A stretch of DNA of 11,973 nucleotides, taken from assembly GCA_030672345.1 (NCBI GenBank), contig DAOVGO010000050.1, positions 1 through 11,973 on the forward strand, given 5' to 3'. This DNA is from Methanosarcinales archaeon (lineage in GTDB: Archaea; Halobacteriota; Methanosarcinia; Methanosarcinales; Methanogasteraceae). Of this stretch, positions 6,944 through 11,973 are shown one piece after another; within the stretch, counting starts at the first letter, position 1; the number at the start of each line of letters is the position of its first letter. A model generated the notes under the pieces. The model did no database searches. It was not told the origin of the DNA and was given only the letters and a program-made list of their open reading frames with translations. Made by a program: the position numbers and the translations under genes.

Positions 6944-7318
6944 TCAGATCAACACAGCGTTGACGAACCCTTCCTGTCCGGGTCGGTTGGTCACCCGTGC
7001 CGAACCAAGCTCGGTTTTGATGATCGCGCCTCTGGTGATGATGTTTCGCCTGGTATAGTACTGGTTCGCAGGATTTCCTTCCACGGTCTCGATCGTGGTT
7101 TTGCGGGTCGTTGCGTCCTTCGGATCGGTCACGTTCGCCACATCGCACCGGTGAAGGCGCATCTTCTGGTTTCCGCCGAAGGTGCGCACCTTCTTGCTGC
7201 GCATCGCTGCAAGATGGGTGTCAGTAGCGTCACGCCCGATCTCGAACTTCCGTTTTCCGCGGTTTCTTATATGTCTGCCACCGCTTGGCTTGCGTCTTGA
7301 CTTTCCTTGCCATTTCAT
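6944..7318 (-). CDS. rps8e: 30S ribosomal protein S8e
   Basis: A small-subunit ribosomal protein of the archaeal/eukaryotic S8e family, 124 residues, full archaeal length. It opens with the basic signature MKWQGKSRRKPSGGR and contains FEIGRDATDTHL, VRTFGGNQKMRL, YYTRRNIITRGAIIKTELG and ARVTNRPGQEGFVNAVLI, covering the family from end to end. The start is ATG 7318, with AAGGAG at 7328-7333 spaced 9 nt upstream. The longer open frame upstream runs through tRNA-Arg and is not coding. Only 23 bp separate it from tRNA-Arg, whose promoter probably drives both. Confidence 0.97.
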   Translation of the reverse strand: MKWQGKSRRKPSGGRHIRNRGKRKFEIGRDATDTHLAAMRSKKVRTFGGNQKMRLHRCDVANVTDPKDATTRKTTIETVEGNPANQYYTRRNIITRGAIIKTELGSARVTNRPGQEGFVNAVLI

Positions 7319-7341
7319 GATTTGTTTCTCCTTGATGTCAG

Positions 7342-7413
7342 CGTCCCGGCCGGGACTCGAACCCGGGTCTAAGGCTCCGCAAGCCCTAAGGATATCCGCT
7401 ACCACATCGGGAC
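7342..7413 (-). tRNA. tRNA-Arg(GCG)
   Basis: On the minus strand the acceptor arms are GTCCCGA/CCGGGAC with discriminator G (six pairs and an A7-C66 mismatch). The anticodon stem AGGGC/GCCTT encloses TTGCGGA, so the anticodon is GCG (Arg). The T arm is CCGGG-TTCGAGT-CCCGG. The D stem is weak (two GC pairs), as in some other archaeal arginine tRNAs. It is 72 nt, with no intron and no encoded CCA. It lies 23 bp upstream of rps8e. Confidence 0.92.
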
Positions 7414-7434
7414 GCATCACCTTTGTGCCTGTGG

Positions 7435-7443
7435 ATTATTAAA
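7435..7443 (-). promoter_or_regulatory. TATA box for tRNA-Arg/rps8e
   Basis: TTTAATAAT, preceded by an AACC BRE-like string on the minus strand, is centred about 26 nt before the tRNA-Arg 5' end, so initiation would fall at or next to the first tRNA base. No TATA element lies between tRNA-Arg and rps8e, so this is the best promoter for both. Confidence 0.7.
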
Positions 7444-7533
7444 GGTTGTCTGCCTGTGCCCGGACACTTGTTTGATCTCGTCTGTGGGATGTCACCACAA
7501 AAGGTCCCTCTGGCGTGGGCAGGTATGGATGGG

Positions 7534-7542
7534 TTAATATAT
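7534..7542 (+). promoter_or_regulatory. TATA box for comE
   Basis: TTAATATAT is centred about 30 nt before ATG 7568. The distance predicts a leaderless or nearly leaderless comE mRNA, consistent with the absence of a Shine-Dalgarno before the start. It is divergent from the tRNA-Arg promoter, about 95 bp away. Confidence 0.65.
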
Positions 7543-7567
7543 CTGTGGAATCACTGATACAGTTATA

Positions 7568-8110
7568 ATGAAGCGCATGCGGGCAATCGAGACGATCACG
7601 GAAGAACTGACAGACGAACTTGTGGTCTGCAATCTCGGATTTCCGAGCCGGGAACTGTATGCACTCCACGATCGAAAGACGCATTTCTACATGCTCGGCT
7701 CGATGGGGCTCGCATCGTCGATCGGACTTGGCATCTCGCTCTCGCAGCCGCGGAAGGTCGTGGTTCTTGATGGCGATGGCTCGCTCCTGATGAACCTCGG
7801 ATCGCTTGCAACGATTGCAAACCATGCGCCTGAGAACTACCTGCTCGTCGTTCTGGACAACCGGTGTTACGGCTCGACCGGGTGCCAGCCGACCGCCACA
7901 TCGAAGGTGACTGACCTTGCAGCGATCGCGTCGGGCGCTGGTTTGCGCGAGGTCAAAACGGTATCGACGGCGGAGGGGATACGGTCATGCGTGCATGGCT
8001 CGGGCGTGTTGATCATAACTGTAGATCCAGGGAATGCTGAGGTGCCAATCATTGATCGTGAGCCTGTAGAGATCAAAAGCAGGTTTGTGCGAGAGATACG
8101 TTTTGGTTAG
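7568..8110 (+). CDS. comE: Sulfopyruvate decarboxylase beta subunit (ComE)
   Basis: A thiamine-diphosphate-binding subunit, 180 residues. It closely follows the methanogen ComE pattern: NLGFPSRELYALHDR (22-36), HFYMLGSMGLASSIGLG (39-55), the TPP motif GDGS at 69-72 reaching LDN at 96-98, then YGSTGCQ. With ComD (alpha) it decarboxylates sulfopyruvate to sulfoacetaldehyde in coenzyme M biosynthesis, so the host likely makes this methanogenesis cofactor. comD is usually adjacent or fused; neither is seen here, and the gene stands alone between divergent and convergent neighbours. The related phosphonopyruvate decarboxylases are the main alternative, but the close match to ComE and the separate small-subunit form favour ComE. 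A second ATG at 7577 is possible; the TATA spacing favours 7568. Confidence 0.9.
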   Translation: MKRMRAIETITEELTDELVVCNLGFPSRELYALHDRKTHFYMLGSMGLASSIGLGISLSQPRKVVVLDGDGSLLMNLGSLATIANHAPENYLLVVLDNRCYGSTGCQPTATSKVTDLAAIASGAGLREVKTVSTAEGIRSCVHGSGVLIITVDPGNAEVPIIDREPVEIKSRFVREIRFG

Positions 8111-8379
8111 CCGGTTTTTGGTCGGGGAAAGTTTCACGGGATATTCATGAGGGGCTGAGGTGTGCGGGGTGTCAGGGCACTATCCAAAAAGTCCCCGGGT
8201 GTTTTCATCGATCATATAGACTCGTGGCATTCGTTTAAACGTATATTGCACGAATTTAGTTGCCTTAAAATCCAGTAATTTCACCGAAATGTCTCGGGTT
8301 GTGCTCCAAAGGGCCAGGAAAACTACTAAAACACCAGAGCTACGTACTTACTTAATATTGTGTGGATATCCGCATATAA
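8111..8379. other. Intergenic region, no recognised gene
   Basis: This is the first part of the comE-purP gap and is A/T-richer than the flanking genes. No ORF with a plausible start or ribosome-binding site is seen. A minus-strand frame without stops for about 55 codons (ending TAG at 8180-8182) reads like VKLLDFKATKFVQYTFK, but its only ATGs are near its end. It could be a gene remnant or chance. Confidence 0.4.
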
Positions 8380-8452
8380 AACCACGAGATTACACAAGAT
8401 TAACACAGAAATCTTGTGGAAATCTGTGTAGTCTTGTGGTTCCTACCACAAG
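8380..8452. repeat. Large inverted repeat with alternative hairpins
   Basis: Positions 8380-8396 pair with 8425-8441 over 17 positions including two G-T wobbles. Inside, CACAAGATT (8393-8401) pairs perfectly with AATCTTGTG (8410-8418). Separately, CTTGTGGT (8433-8440) and ACCACAAG (8445-8452) make an 8-bp hairpin with a 4-nt loop, which excludes the large fold. The sequence is built of related 10-11 bp units such as ATCTTGTGG, ATCTGTGT and GTCTTGTGG. On the minus strand it starts about 20 nt after the purP stop and ends in TTTTAT, so it may act as a purP terminator. Similar CACAAGAT/ATCTTGTG repeats are common in intergenic DNA of environmental microbes. Confidence 0.75.
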
Positions 8453-8472
8453 TTACCCGAGCATGCATAGAG

Positions 8473-9492
8473 CTACGACACCACGTCCTCGAGCCGCCCC
8501 ATCTCTATCGCAAGCTTGATTTCCTGCGCGATCCGCTTACCTGTGGATAGATCAGGCTCGATCAGGTCTGAATATGGCGAGCCGGACACGAACAAATTCG
8601 TGCCTGCAACAATCCGGGCTGAGATCTCGAAGACCTTGAACTCGAGCGTGTCGGTACAGATCGTTTCGAGGCAGAACGGACCGATCATCCCGCCAAATAG
8701 TTCAATTGACCGCTCCACGACCCTCTCGCCCAGTTCAAACACTTTTGGCAGTAAAGACTCACGCAAAACCATCGGCAGGTTTCCTGTGACCACAAAACTC
8801 GGATCAATGCCCGAAGATGCCCCGATCTTGTAAAGTTCGTCGATGTTGGACTCAATCCGCCTGTCGATTCCGAGCAGTTCGAGCACACCATCCCCGACAC
8901 GATAACCATCAACTCTTAACGGAGAGTAGAAGAAATGCAGATAATACCTTGTTCCAAGCACAAATTCCTGGATGACGTACTCCTCACTGGTATCAAGCTT
9001 ATCCTCAATTTCCCGCTGGTTCTTTGCTATGAAAAACCCGCGTCCACCCTTCGCGCCATGGTACTTCACGATCACGGGACCCGAAACGTCAGCTGGCGAC
9101 GAATATTCAGCAGGTACCGGAACGCCGGCGCTTGTAAGCCACGCACGCTCCTTTGTCCGGTCGGATTCCCATTCGAGCACTTTTTTGTTGCCAAAACTCG
9201 GGACTTCGAGACGTGCAAAGTCCGATGCTCCGAGATACTCAACAAACGATCCATGAGGGATTATGATCACATTTTTCTCGATTAATTCAGGAGTTTTTTC
9301 AACAATCTCCTGATACGAGCCGACTGAAAAAAATTCATCCGGTTTTGCGCAGGGATATGCATCGTAAAATCGAGGAGGTTTTCCAAGACAGATACCAAGC
9401 GTTTTGAACCCTTCTTTACGAGCGCCATCAAATATCTGAAGGCTTGTGTGCGAGCAAACAGTCGCGATCGTGGGATTTTCGCTTTCGGTCAT
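8473..9492 (-). CDS. purP: FAICAR synthetase, archaeal purine biosynthesis
   Basis: A 339-residue ATP-grasp enzyme of the PurP family. It makes 5-formaminoimidazole-4-carboxamide ribonucleotide from AICAR, formate and ATP, replacing the folate-dependent step of IMP synthesis in archaea. Seen in order: TVCSHTSLQIFDGARKEGF (11-29), IIPHGSFVEYLG (77-88), the glycine-rich loop VIVKYHGAKGGRGFF (140-154), HFFYSPLR (186-193), LLGIDRRIESNID (206-218), RESLLPKVFE (244-253) and FEISARIVAGTN (288-299). Length and C-terminus agree with characterised PurP. The start is ATG 9492; the longer open frame runs back into tRNA-His and is not real. No Shine-Dalgarno is present; TTATACAT at about 9527-9534 could give a short leader, or it may be read from the tRNA-His promoter. 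Confidence 0.94.
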   Translation of the reverse strand: MTESENPTIATVCSHTSLQIFDGARKEGFKTLGICLGKPPRFYDAYPCAKPDEFFSVGSYQEIVEKTPELIEKNVIIIPHGSFVEYLGASDFARLEVPSFGNKKVLEWESDRTKERAWLTSAGVPVPAEYSSPADVSGPVIVKYHGAKGGRGFFIAKNQREIEDKLDTSEEYVIQEFVLGTRYYLHFFYSPLRVDGYRVGDGVLELLGIDRRIESNIDELYKIGASSGIDPSFVVTGNLPMVLRESLLPKVFELGERVVERSIELFGGMIGPFCLETICTDTLEFKVFEISARIVAGTNLFVSGSPYSDLIEPDLSTGKRIAQEIKLAIEMGRLEDVVS

Positions 9493-9535
9493 GGTTGGGG
9501 GTTTGATCGGGTGGATGTAGGTGGATGTATAAGGA

Positions 9536-9609
9536 GGCCGGAGCCGGGATTCGAACCCGGGTCGTGGGATCCACAGTCCCATAGGATGACCAGTCTACCC
9601 TACCCCGGC
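9536..9609 (-). tRNA. tRNA-His(GTG)
   Basis: On the minus strand the acceptor arms are GCCGGGG/CTCCGGC with one G-T pair, the anticodon stem TGGGA/TCCCA encloses CTGTGGA (anticodon GTG), and the T arm is CCGGG-TTCGAAT-CCCGG. Position 73 is C, as expected for histidine. The base before G1 is T, so the usual extra G(-1) is not encoded and would have to be added after transcription. No intron and no encoded CCA. It lies 43 bp upstream of purP on the same strand. Confidence 0.93.
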
Positions 9610-9646
9610 ATTGGTGGTTCGGGTGTTAATCATAACATCGCTGCGA

Positions 9647-9655
9647 ACATAAAAA
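9647..9655 (-). promoter_or_regulatory. TATA box for tRNA-His
   Basis: TTTTTATGT on the minus strand is centred about 42 nt before the tRNA-His 5' end, implying a leader of about 15 nt. An alternative, TTATGATTAA at about 9628-9637, is nearer but less canonical. Either would also transcribe purP by read-through. Confidence 0.45.
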
Positions 9656-9696
9656 GGTAATGGCTCCCGGGCAGGGGCTGTGCGAATGCTACTTTA

Positions 9697-9718
9697 ACCA
9701 TGGTCGGACCATGGTCGG
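9697..9718. repeat. Tandem 11-bp repeat with palindrome
   Basis: ACCATGGTCGG occurs twice head to tail (9697-9707 and 9708-9718). The junction forms the 10-bp perfect palindrome GACCATGGTC (9707-9716). The one-helical-turn spacing suits cooperative protein binding, but this is inference. It lies between the divergent tRNA-His and tldD promoters. Confidence 0.6.
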
Positions 9719-9772
9719 CGTCACCCTGCAGTGGCGATATGGTAGTCATCGGGACGCCGTTAATTTCCGGGT

Positions 9773-9784
9773 GGACCCGGGTCC
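9773..9784. promoter_or_regulatory. Perfect palindrome upstream of tldD TATA box
   Basis: GGACCCGGGTCC is a 12-bp perfect palindrome ending about 16 bp before the tldD TATA element. The position just upstream of the BRE/TATA is where archaeal activators often bind, so it is a candidate operator. No regulator is visible nearby. Confidence 0.4.
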
Positions 9785-9798
9785 TGCCTGCGCCCAAA

Positions 9799-9807
9799 GA
9801 TTTATGC
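9799..9807 (+). promoter_or_regulatory. TATA box for tldD
   Basis: GATTTATGC is centred about 28 nt before ATG 9831, the spacing expected for a leaderless mRNA beginning at that ATG. This supports 9831 over the upstream in-frame ATGs. Confidence 0.55.
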
Positions 9808-9830
9808 GCACCCAGAGATCAGGAACGGTT

Positions 9831-11189
9831 ATGCACTGCGATTTTCACGATATTCGAACCATCTCAGGATATTCCACCAGCATCGTGATCGATAACGGAA
9901 AGATCGAGGAGATTGCCAGTAACCTTCTGAGCGGCGCGGGGATCCGGGCGCTGACCGGTGGTTCATGGGGTTTTGTCACAACTGACGACTTATCAGGCAT
10001 TAATTCCGCGCTGACCTCGGCAGAGGAGCTTTCCGCAAGTATCAACCGGATGGTTCCTCGGGAGAAGGTGACACTTGCTCCAATCCAAGATAAGGCGGTA
10101 TCGATGCGGGCGTCTGTAAAAGAGAACCCGGGCGATATTCCGATCGAGGAAAAGATCGAGTTGATCAGGGATATCGAGCAACATGCCCGTGTCGATGGCG
10201 TCACAAGTACAACTGTCATGTACTCGGAGTCATACGCCAAAATCAGGTATCAAAATTCGGAAGGGATTGATCTTGAGCATGATACTTTCCGAACGGGTTT
10301 TGCCGTCACTGCGGTGGCGTCTGATGGAACAACATATCAATCAGGAAGAAAAAGCCGTTTCGGAGTTTGTGGGTATGAGTTATTCAAAAAACACGACGCT
10401 CTCGCTCTTGCAGAGGTGGCTGGCACGACTGCGATCAGATTGCTCAGCGCACGCCAGCCAGAGGGCGGCGCAATGCCATGTGTGCTCGATCCGGAGCTTG
10501 CAGGCGTATTCATCCACGAGGCGGTAGGACATGCCGCCGAGGCTGATCTGGTGCTTGAGGACTCATCGATCCTTGCCGGGAAGATCGACAGCACAATCGC
10601 AGCGCCCGGCGTCACAGTGTACGATGATCCGACGATGGATGGGTACGGGCAGTACCCGTTTGACGCGGAGGGCGTGCCAGCAAAGCGGACAACGCTGATC
10701 GACCGCGGCGTGCTCTGCTCGTATCTGCATTCAAGGGAGACCGCTGGCAAACTTGGTGAAAGTGGAAATGGGGATGCGTCCGAGGGTGGCGGTGGGAATG
10801 CACGTGCGCAAGGATGTGCCATTCCGATACCGCGCATGAGCAACACGTTCATTGCAAATGGCGATATGAAATTCGAGGAAATAATAGAAGAACTCAAGAA
10901 CGGGGTTTATCTCAAAGGATCACGCGGCGGGCAGGTCAATACCGGCGAGGGCATCTTCCAGTTCAATGCGGAACTTGGTTTTGTGGTGCGAGATGGCGAG
11001 ATATGCGAGATGCTGCGAGATGTGTCGCTTTCAGGGCAGACGCTTGAGATCCTGAAGAATATAACCGCTGTCGGCAATGATCTTGAGTTTAATTCCGGAT
11101 GGTGCGGGAAGAGCGGGCAGACCGTGCCTGTGAGTGATGGTTCGCCGCATATTCTTGTGAGCAGCGCGGTCGTCGGCGGAAGCGGGTGA
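9831..11189 (+). CDS. tldD: TldD/PmbA-family zinc metalloprotease
   Basis: A 452-residue member of the TldD/PmbA (modulator of DNA gyrase) family, proteases that in bacteria mature or degrade peptides such as microcins. The zinc motif HEAVGH lies at 229-234 and the downstream metal-ligand cysteine at 425 in SGWCGKSGQTVPVSDGSPH; both match TldD rather than PmbA, which lacks the HExxxH site. Other landmarks are YDDPTMDGYGQYPFDAEGVPAKRT (264-287) and KGSRGGQVNTGEGIFQFNAE (362-381). A glycine-rich stretch near 308-322 looks slightly longer than usual. The frame is open upstream to 9660, but homologues start near FHDIR and the TATA position supports ATG 9831. TldD normally pairs with a PmbA-type partner; none is in the window. 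Its archaeal substrate is unknown. Confidence 0.93.
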   Translation: MHCDFHDIRTISGYSTSIVIDNGKIEEIASNLLSGAGIRALTGGSWGFVTTDDLSGINSALTSAEELSASINRMVPREKVTLAPIQDKAVSMRASVKENPGDIPIEEKIELIRDIEQHARVDGVTSTTVMYSESYAKIRYQNSEGIDLEHDTFRTGFAVTAVASDGTTYQSGRKSRFGVCGYELFKKHDALALAEVAGTTAIRLLSARQPEGGAMPCVLDPELAGVFIHEAVGHAAEADLVLEDSSILAGKIDSTIAAPGVTVYDDPTMDGYGQYPFDAEGVPAKRTTLIDRGVLCSYLHSRETAGKLGESGNGDASEGGGGNARAQGCAIPIPRMSNTFIANGDMKFEEIIEELKNGVYLKGSRGGQVNTGEGIFQFNAELGFVVRDGEICEMLRDVSLSGQTLEILKNITAVGNDLEFNSGWCGKSGQTVPVSDGSPHILVSSAVVGGSG

Positions 11190-11208
11190 TCCTGCGGTTG
11201 CTGATTGT

Positions 11209-11580
11209 TCATTCTGCCAGTTCTGCAATCTCTTCATCTTCTGCTCTCCATGCAGGATCCACGATGCAGAGAAAGACCAGCTCGCAGGTTCCAATATTTT
11301 TTATCCGCTGAACTGAGTTTGGAGGGATGTAAATCACCTGTCCGGAAAGCACTTTCTCTTTTTCGTAGTCTACATACATCTCTCCCTCTCCTTGCAGTAT
11401 ATAGTAGACTTCCGAACTTTTTAACCTGTGTTCGTGAGTGATTTCGCCAGGTTTCACCGTTGCGTGAGCAAGACTGTACCTTGCAGAAACATCTTCATTC
11501 AGAGGGCTTAATAACTCCCTCAGGGTCGTATTATCGCCTGCGATTATTTCCTTGCACTTCTTCAGGTCTTTTATGAACAT
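11209..11580 (-). CDS. Small cupin-domain protein
   Basis: A single-domain cupin of 123 residues. Motif 1 is seen as PGEITHEHRLKSSEVYYILQGEG (44-66), with metal ligands His49, His51 and Glu57. Motif 2 is SGQVIYIPPNSVQRIKN (79-95), where Gln91 replaces the usual final His, so metal binding may be weakened or altered. Function cannot be assigned; small cupins include sugar-phosphate isomerases, dioxygenases and binding proteins. The start ATG 11580 is firm: GGAGGTG lies 5 nt upstream. It is convergent with tldD with 19 bp between stops. The acidic tail (AEDEEIAELAE) is not part of the barrel. Confidence 0.88.
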   Translation of the reverse strand: MFIKDLKKCKEIIAGDNTTLRELLSPLNEDVSARYSLAHATVKPGEITHEHRLKSSEVYYILQGEGEMYVDYEKEKVLSGQVIYIPPNSVQRIKNIGTCELVFLCIVDPAWRAEDEEIAELAE

Positions 11581-11704
11581 AGGGACACCTCCCGGGTTTC
11601 TGGGGTCAGACCGGGATCACGGATGATACTCTGGGGGGTGATCAACGGGATTTTCCTGAAAAACTTATTTGCAGTCTTGATCGTCATTATTCAAAAGCCC
11701 CCTG

Positions 11705-11725
11705 CCCCATACCCCATACCCCATG
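11705..11725. repeat. Tandem 7-bp repeat
   Basis: CCCCATA, CCCCATA, CCCCATG stand head to tail. A simple low-complexity repeat, possibly prone to slippage; no function is implied. Confidence 0.8.
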
Positions 11726-11819
11726 CCTCCGCCCCGCGTAATCGCGTAGTCGCCCGGAGCCTTCTTGCCGACCCACTTCTTGACCCGGGGTCTGCGGCGA
11801 GATCTGCATCAGCACATCT

Positions 11820-11843
11820 GGATGGGATATTTTAACCCCATCC
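11820..11843. promoter_or_regulatory. Inverted repeat around TATA-like core
   Basis: GGATGGG (11820-11826) and CCCATCC (11837-11843) are perfect 7-bp arms around ATATTTTAAC. A TATA box framed by inverted arms is how some archaeal repressors block TBP/TFB. Which gene it would control is unclear: the next plus-strand gene starts about 100 bp downstream, the next minus-strand gene about 240 bp away. It could also be a simple hairpin. Confidence 0.35.
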
Positions 11844-11941
11844 GTCCACATGAAATAGCGAAGAGCCAAAGAAAGGTTATACGAACATGAAAGAGATGGG
11901 CTGATTTAGAGCGCCCGGATCTACATCATAAAAGTGATAAC

Positions 11942-11973
11942 ATGAACATAGAGATCATAGGAACCGAATCGTT
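11942..11973 (+). CDS. Start of a possible UPF0282 metallo-hydrolase, cut by window end
   Basis: ATG 11942 opens a frame reading MNIEIIGTES before the window ends. AAAGTGAT just upstream is Shine-Dalgarno-like, about 4 nt from the ATG. The opening resembles archaeal UPF0282 proteins, a metallo-beta-lactamase-like family that starts M-x-[IV]-[EK]-I-[IL]-G-T-E-S. Only ten full codons are visible, so the family call is tentative. Confidence 0.55.
   Translation, partial: MNIEIIGTES

Larger units (their letters stand above)
11581..11941. other. Intergenic region, repeats and promoter-like elements
   Basis: No convincing gene. The left part holds the cupin ribosome-binding site and a TCTGGGGTCAGACC string of a kind seen near REP-type repeats. 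The centre has a 7-bp tandem repeat. A minus-strand frame without stops (11665-11808, 47 codons) reads RRRPRVKKWVGKKAPGDYA with G/C-rich third positions, but has no start codon before residue 29 and may be a gene remnant. The right part holds an inverted repeat around a TATA-like core and the leader of the gene at 11942. Confidence 0.4.

Noticed and set aside
8180..8345. About 55 stop-free codons on the minus strand between comE and purP
   Set aside because: No start codon or ribosome-binding site near its beginning, and the frame is closed by stops on both sides. Kept only as a possible remnant in the intergenic note.
8289..8519. 76-codon plus-strand frame through the inverted repeat
   Set aside because: It is translated from the hairpin repeat and the purP antisense; no protein-like features.
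9660..9830. N-terminal extension of TldD by up to 57 residues
   Set aside because: The extension does not resemble the family, contains the repeat and palindrome, and the TATA spacing points to the ATG at 9831.
1..11973. CRISPR arrays, insertion sequences, prophage or defence genes
   Set aside because: I looked for regular direct repeats with spacers, transposase or integrase motifs and toxin or nuclease signatures on both strands and saw none; all long frames are accounted for by housekeeping or metabolic genes.

Overview
The window is from a euryarchaeon of the methanogen or methane/alkane-oxidiser type (Methanomicrobia-like). The main reasons are: RNA polymerase subunit B is split into separate B'' and B' genes; RpoH and ribosomal protein S8e are archaeal-type; tRNA genes lack an encoded CCA and two carry introns at the archaeal 37/38 site; promoters have TATA boxes, some placed for leaderless mRNAs; and there is a coenzyme M biosynthesis gene (comE) and the archaeal purine gene purP. 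I cannot name a genus from sequence alone. Nothing here looks like a phage, plasmid or insertion sequence. It is an ordinary chromosomal segment with several unusual junctions.

Layout. Positions 51-800 (+) encode a metallo-beta-lactamase-fold hydrolase whose last codons run antisense into an intron-containing tRNA-Ser (769-886, -). Positions 931-2775 (-) hold a YjbQ-family protein and a TrkH potassium-transport subunit, probably one operon. Positions 2776-3106 are intergenic, with a strong TATA element, an A/C-rich stretch and the terminator of the RNA polymerase operon. Positions 3107-6642 (-) are rpoH-rpoB''-rpoB', tightly packed, with an intron-containing tRNA-Lys only 35-62 bp upstream. 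rpoA' does not follow rpoB', which is unusual. Positions 6944-7413 (-) are tRNA-Arg followed closely by the S8e gene. comE is divergent at 7568-8110 (+). After 362 bp of non-coding DNA with a large inverted repeat come purP (8473-9492, -) and tRNA-His (9536-9609, -). Positions 9831-11189 (+) encode a TldD-type metalloprotease, convergent with a small cupin gene (11209-11580, -). The last 390 bp are non-coding until a gene start at 11942 (+), which looks like a UPF0282 metallo-hydrolase cut by the window end.

Themes. On the minus strand three of the four tRNAs sit directly upstream of a protein gene (Lys-rpoH, Arg-rps8e, His-purP) with 23-62 bp between. This suggests mixed tRNA-mRNA transcripts whose mRNA 5' ends could be made by tRNA 3' processing, although purP may also have its own promoter. 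The rpoH reading frame shows family conservation upstream of its first ATG, and a good ribosome-binding site lies 7 nt before an in-frame ATA, so it may use a non-AUG start. I found no clear new multi-gene system; the observations worth following up concern gene junctions, start sites and non-coding structure.
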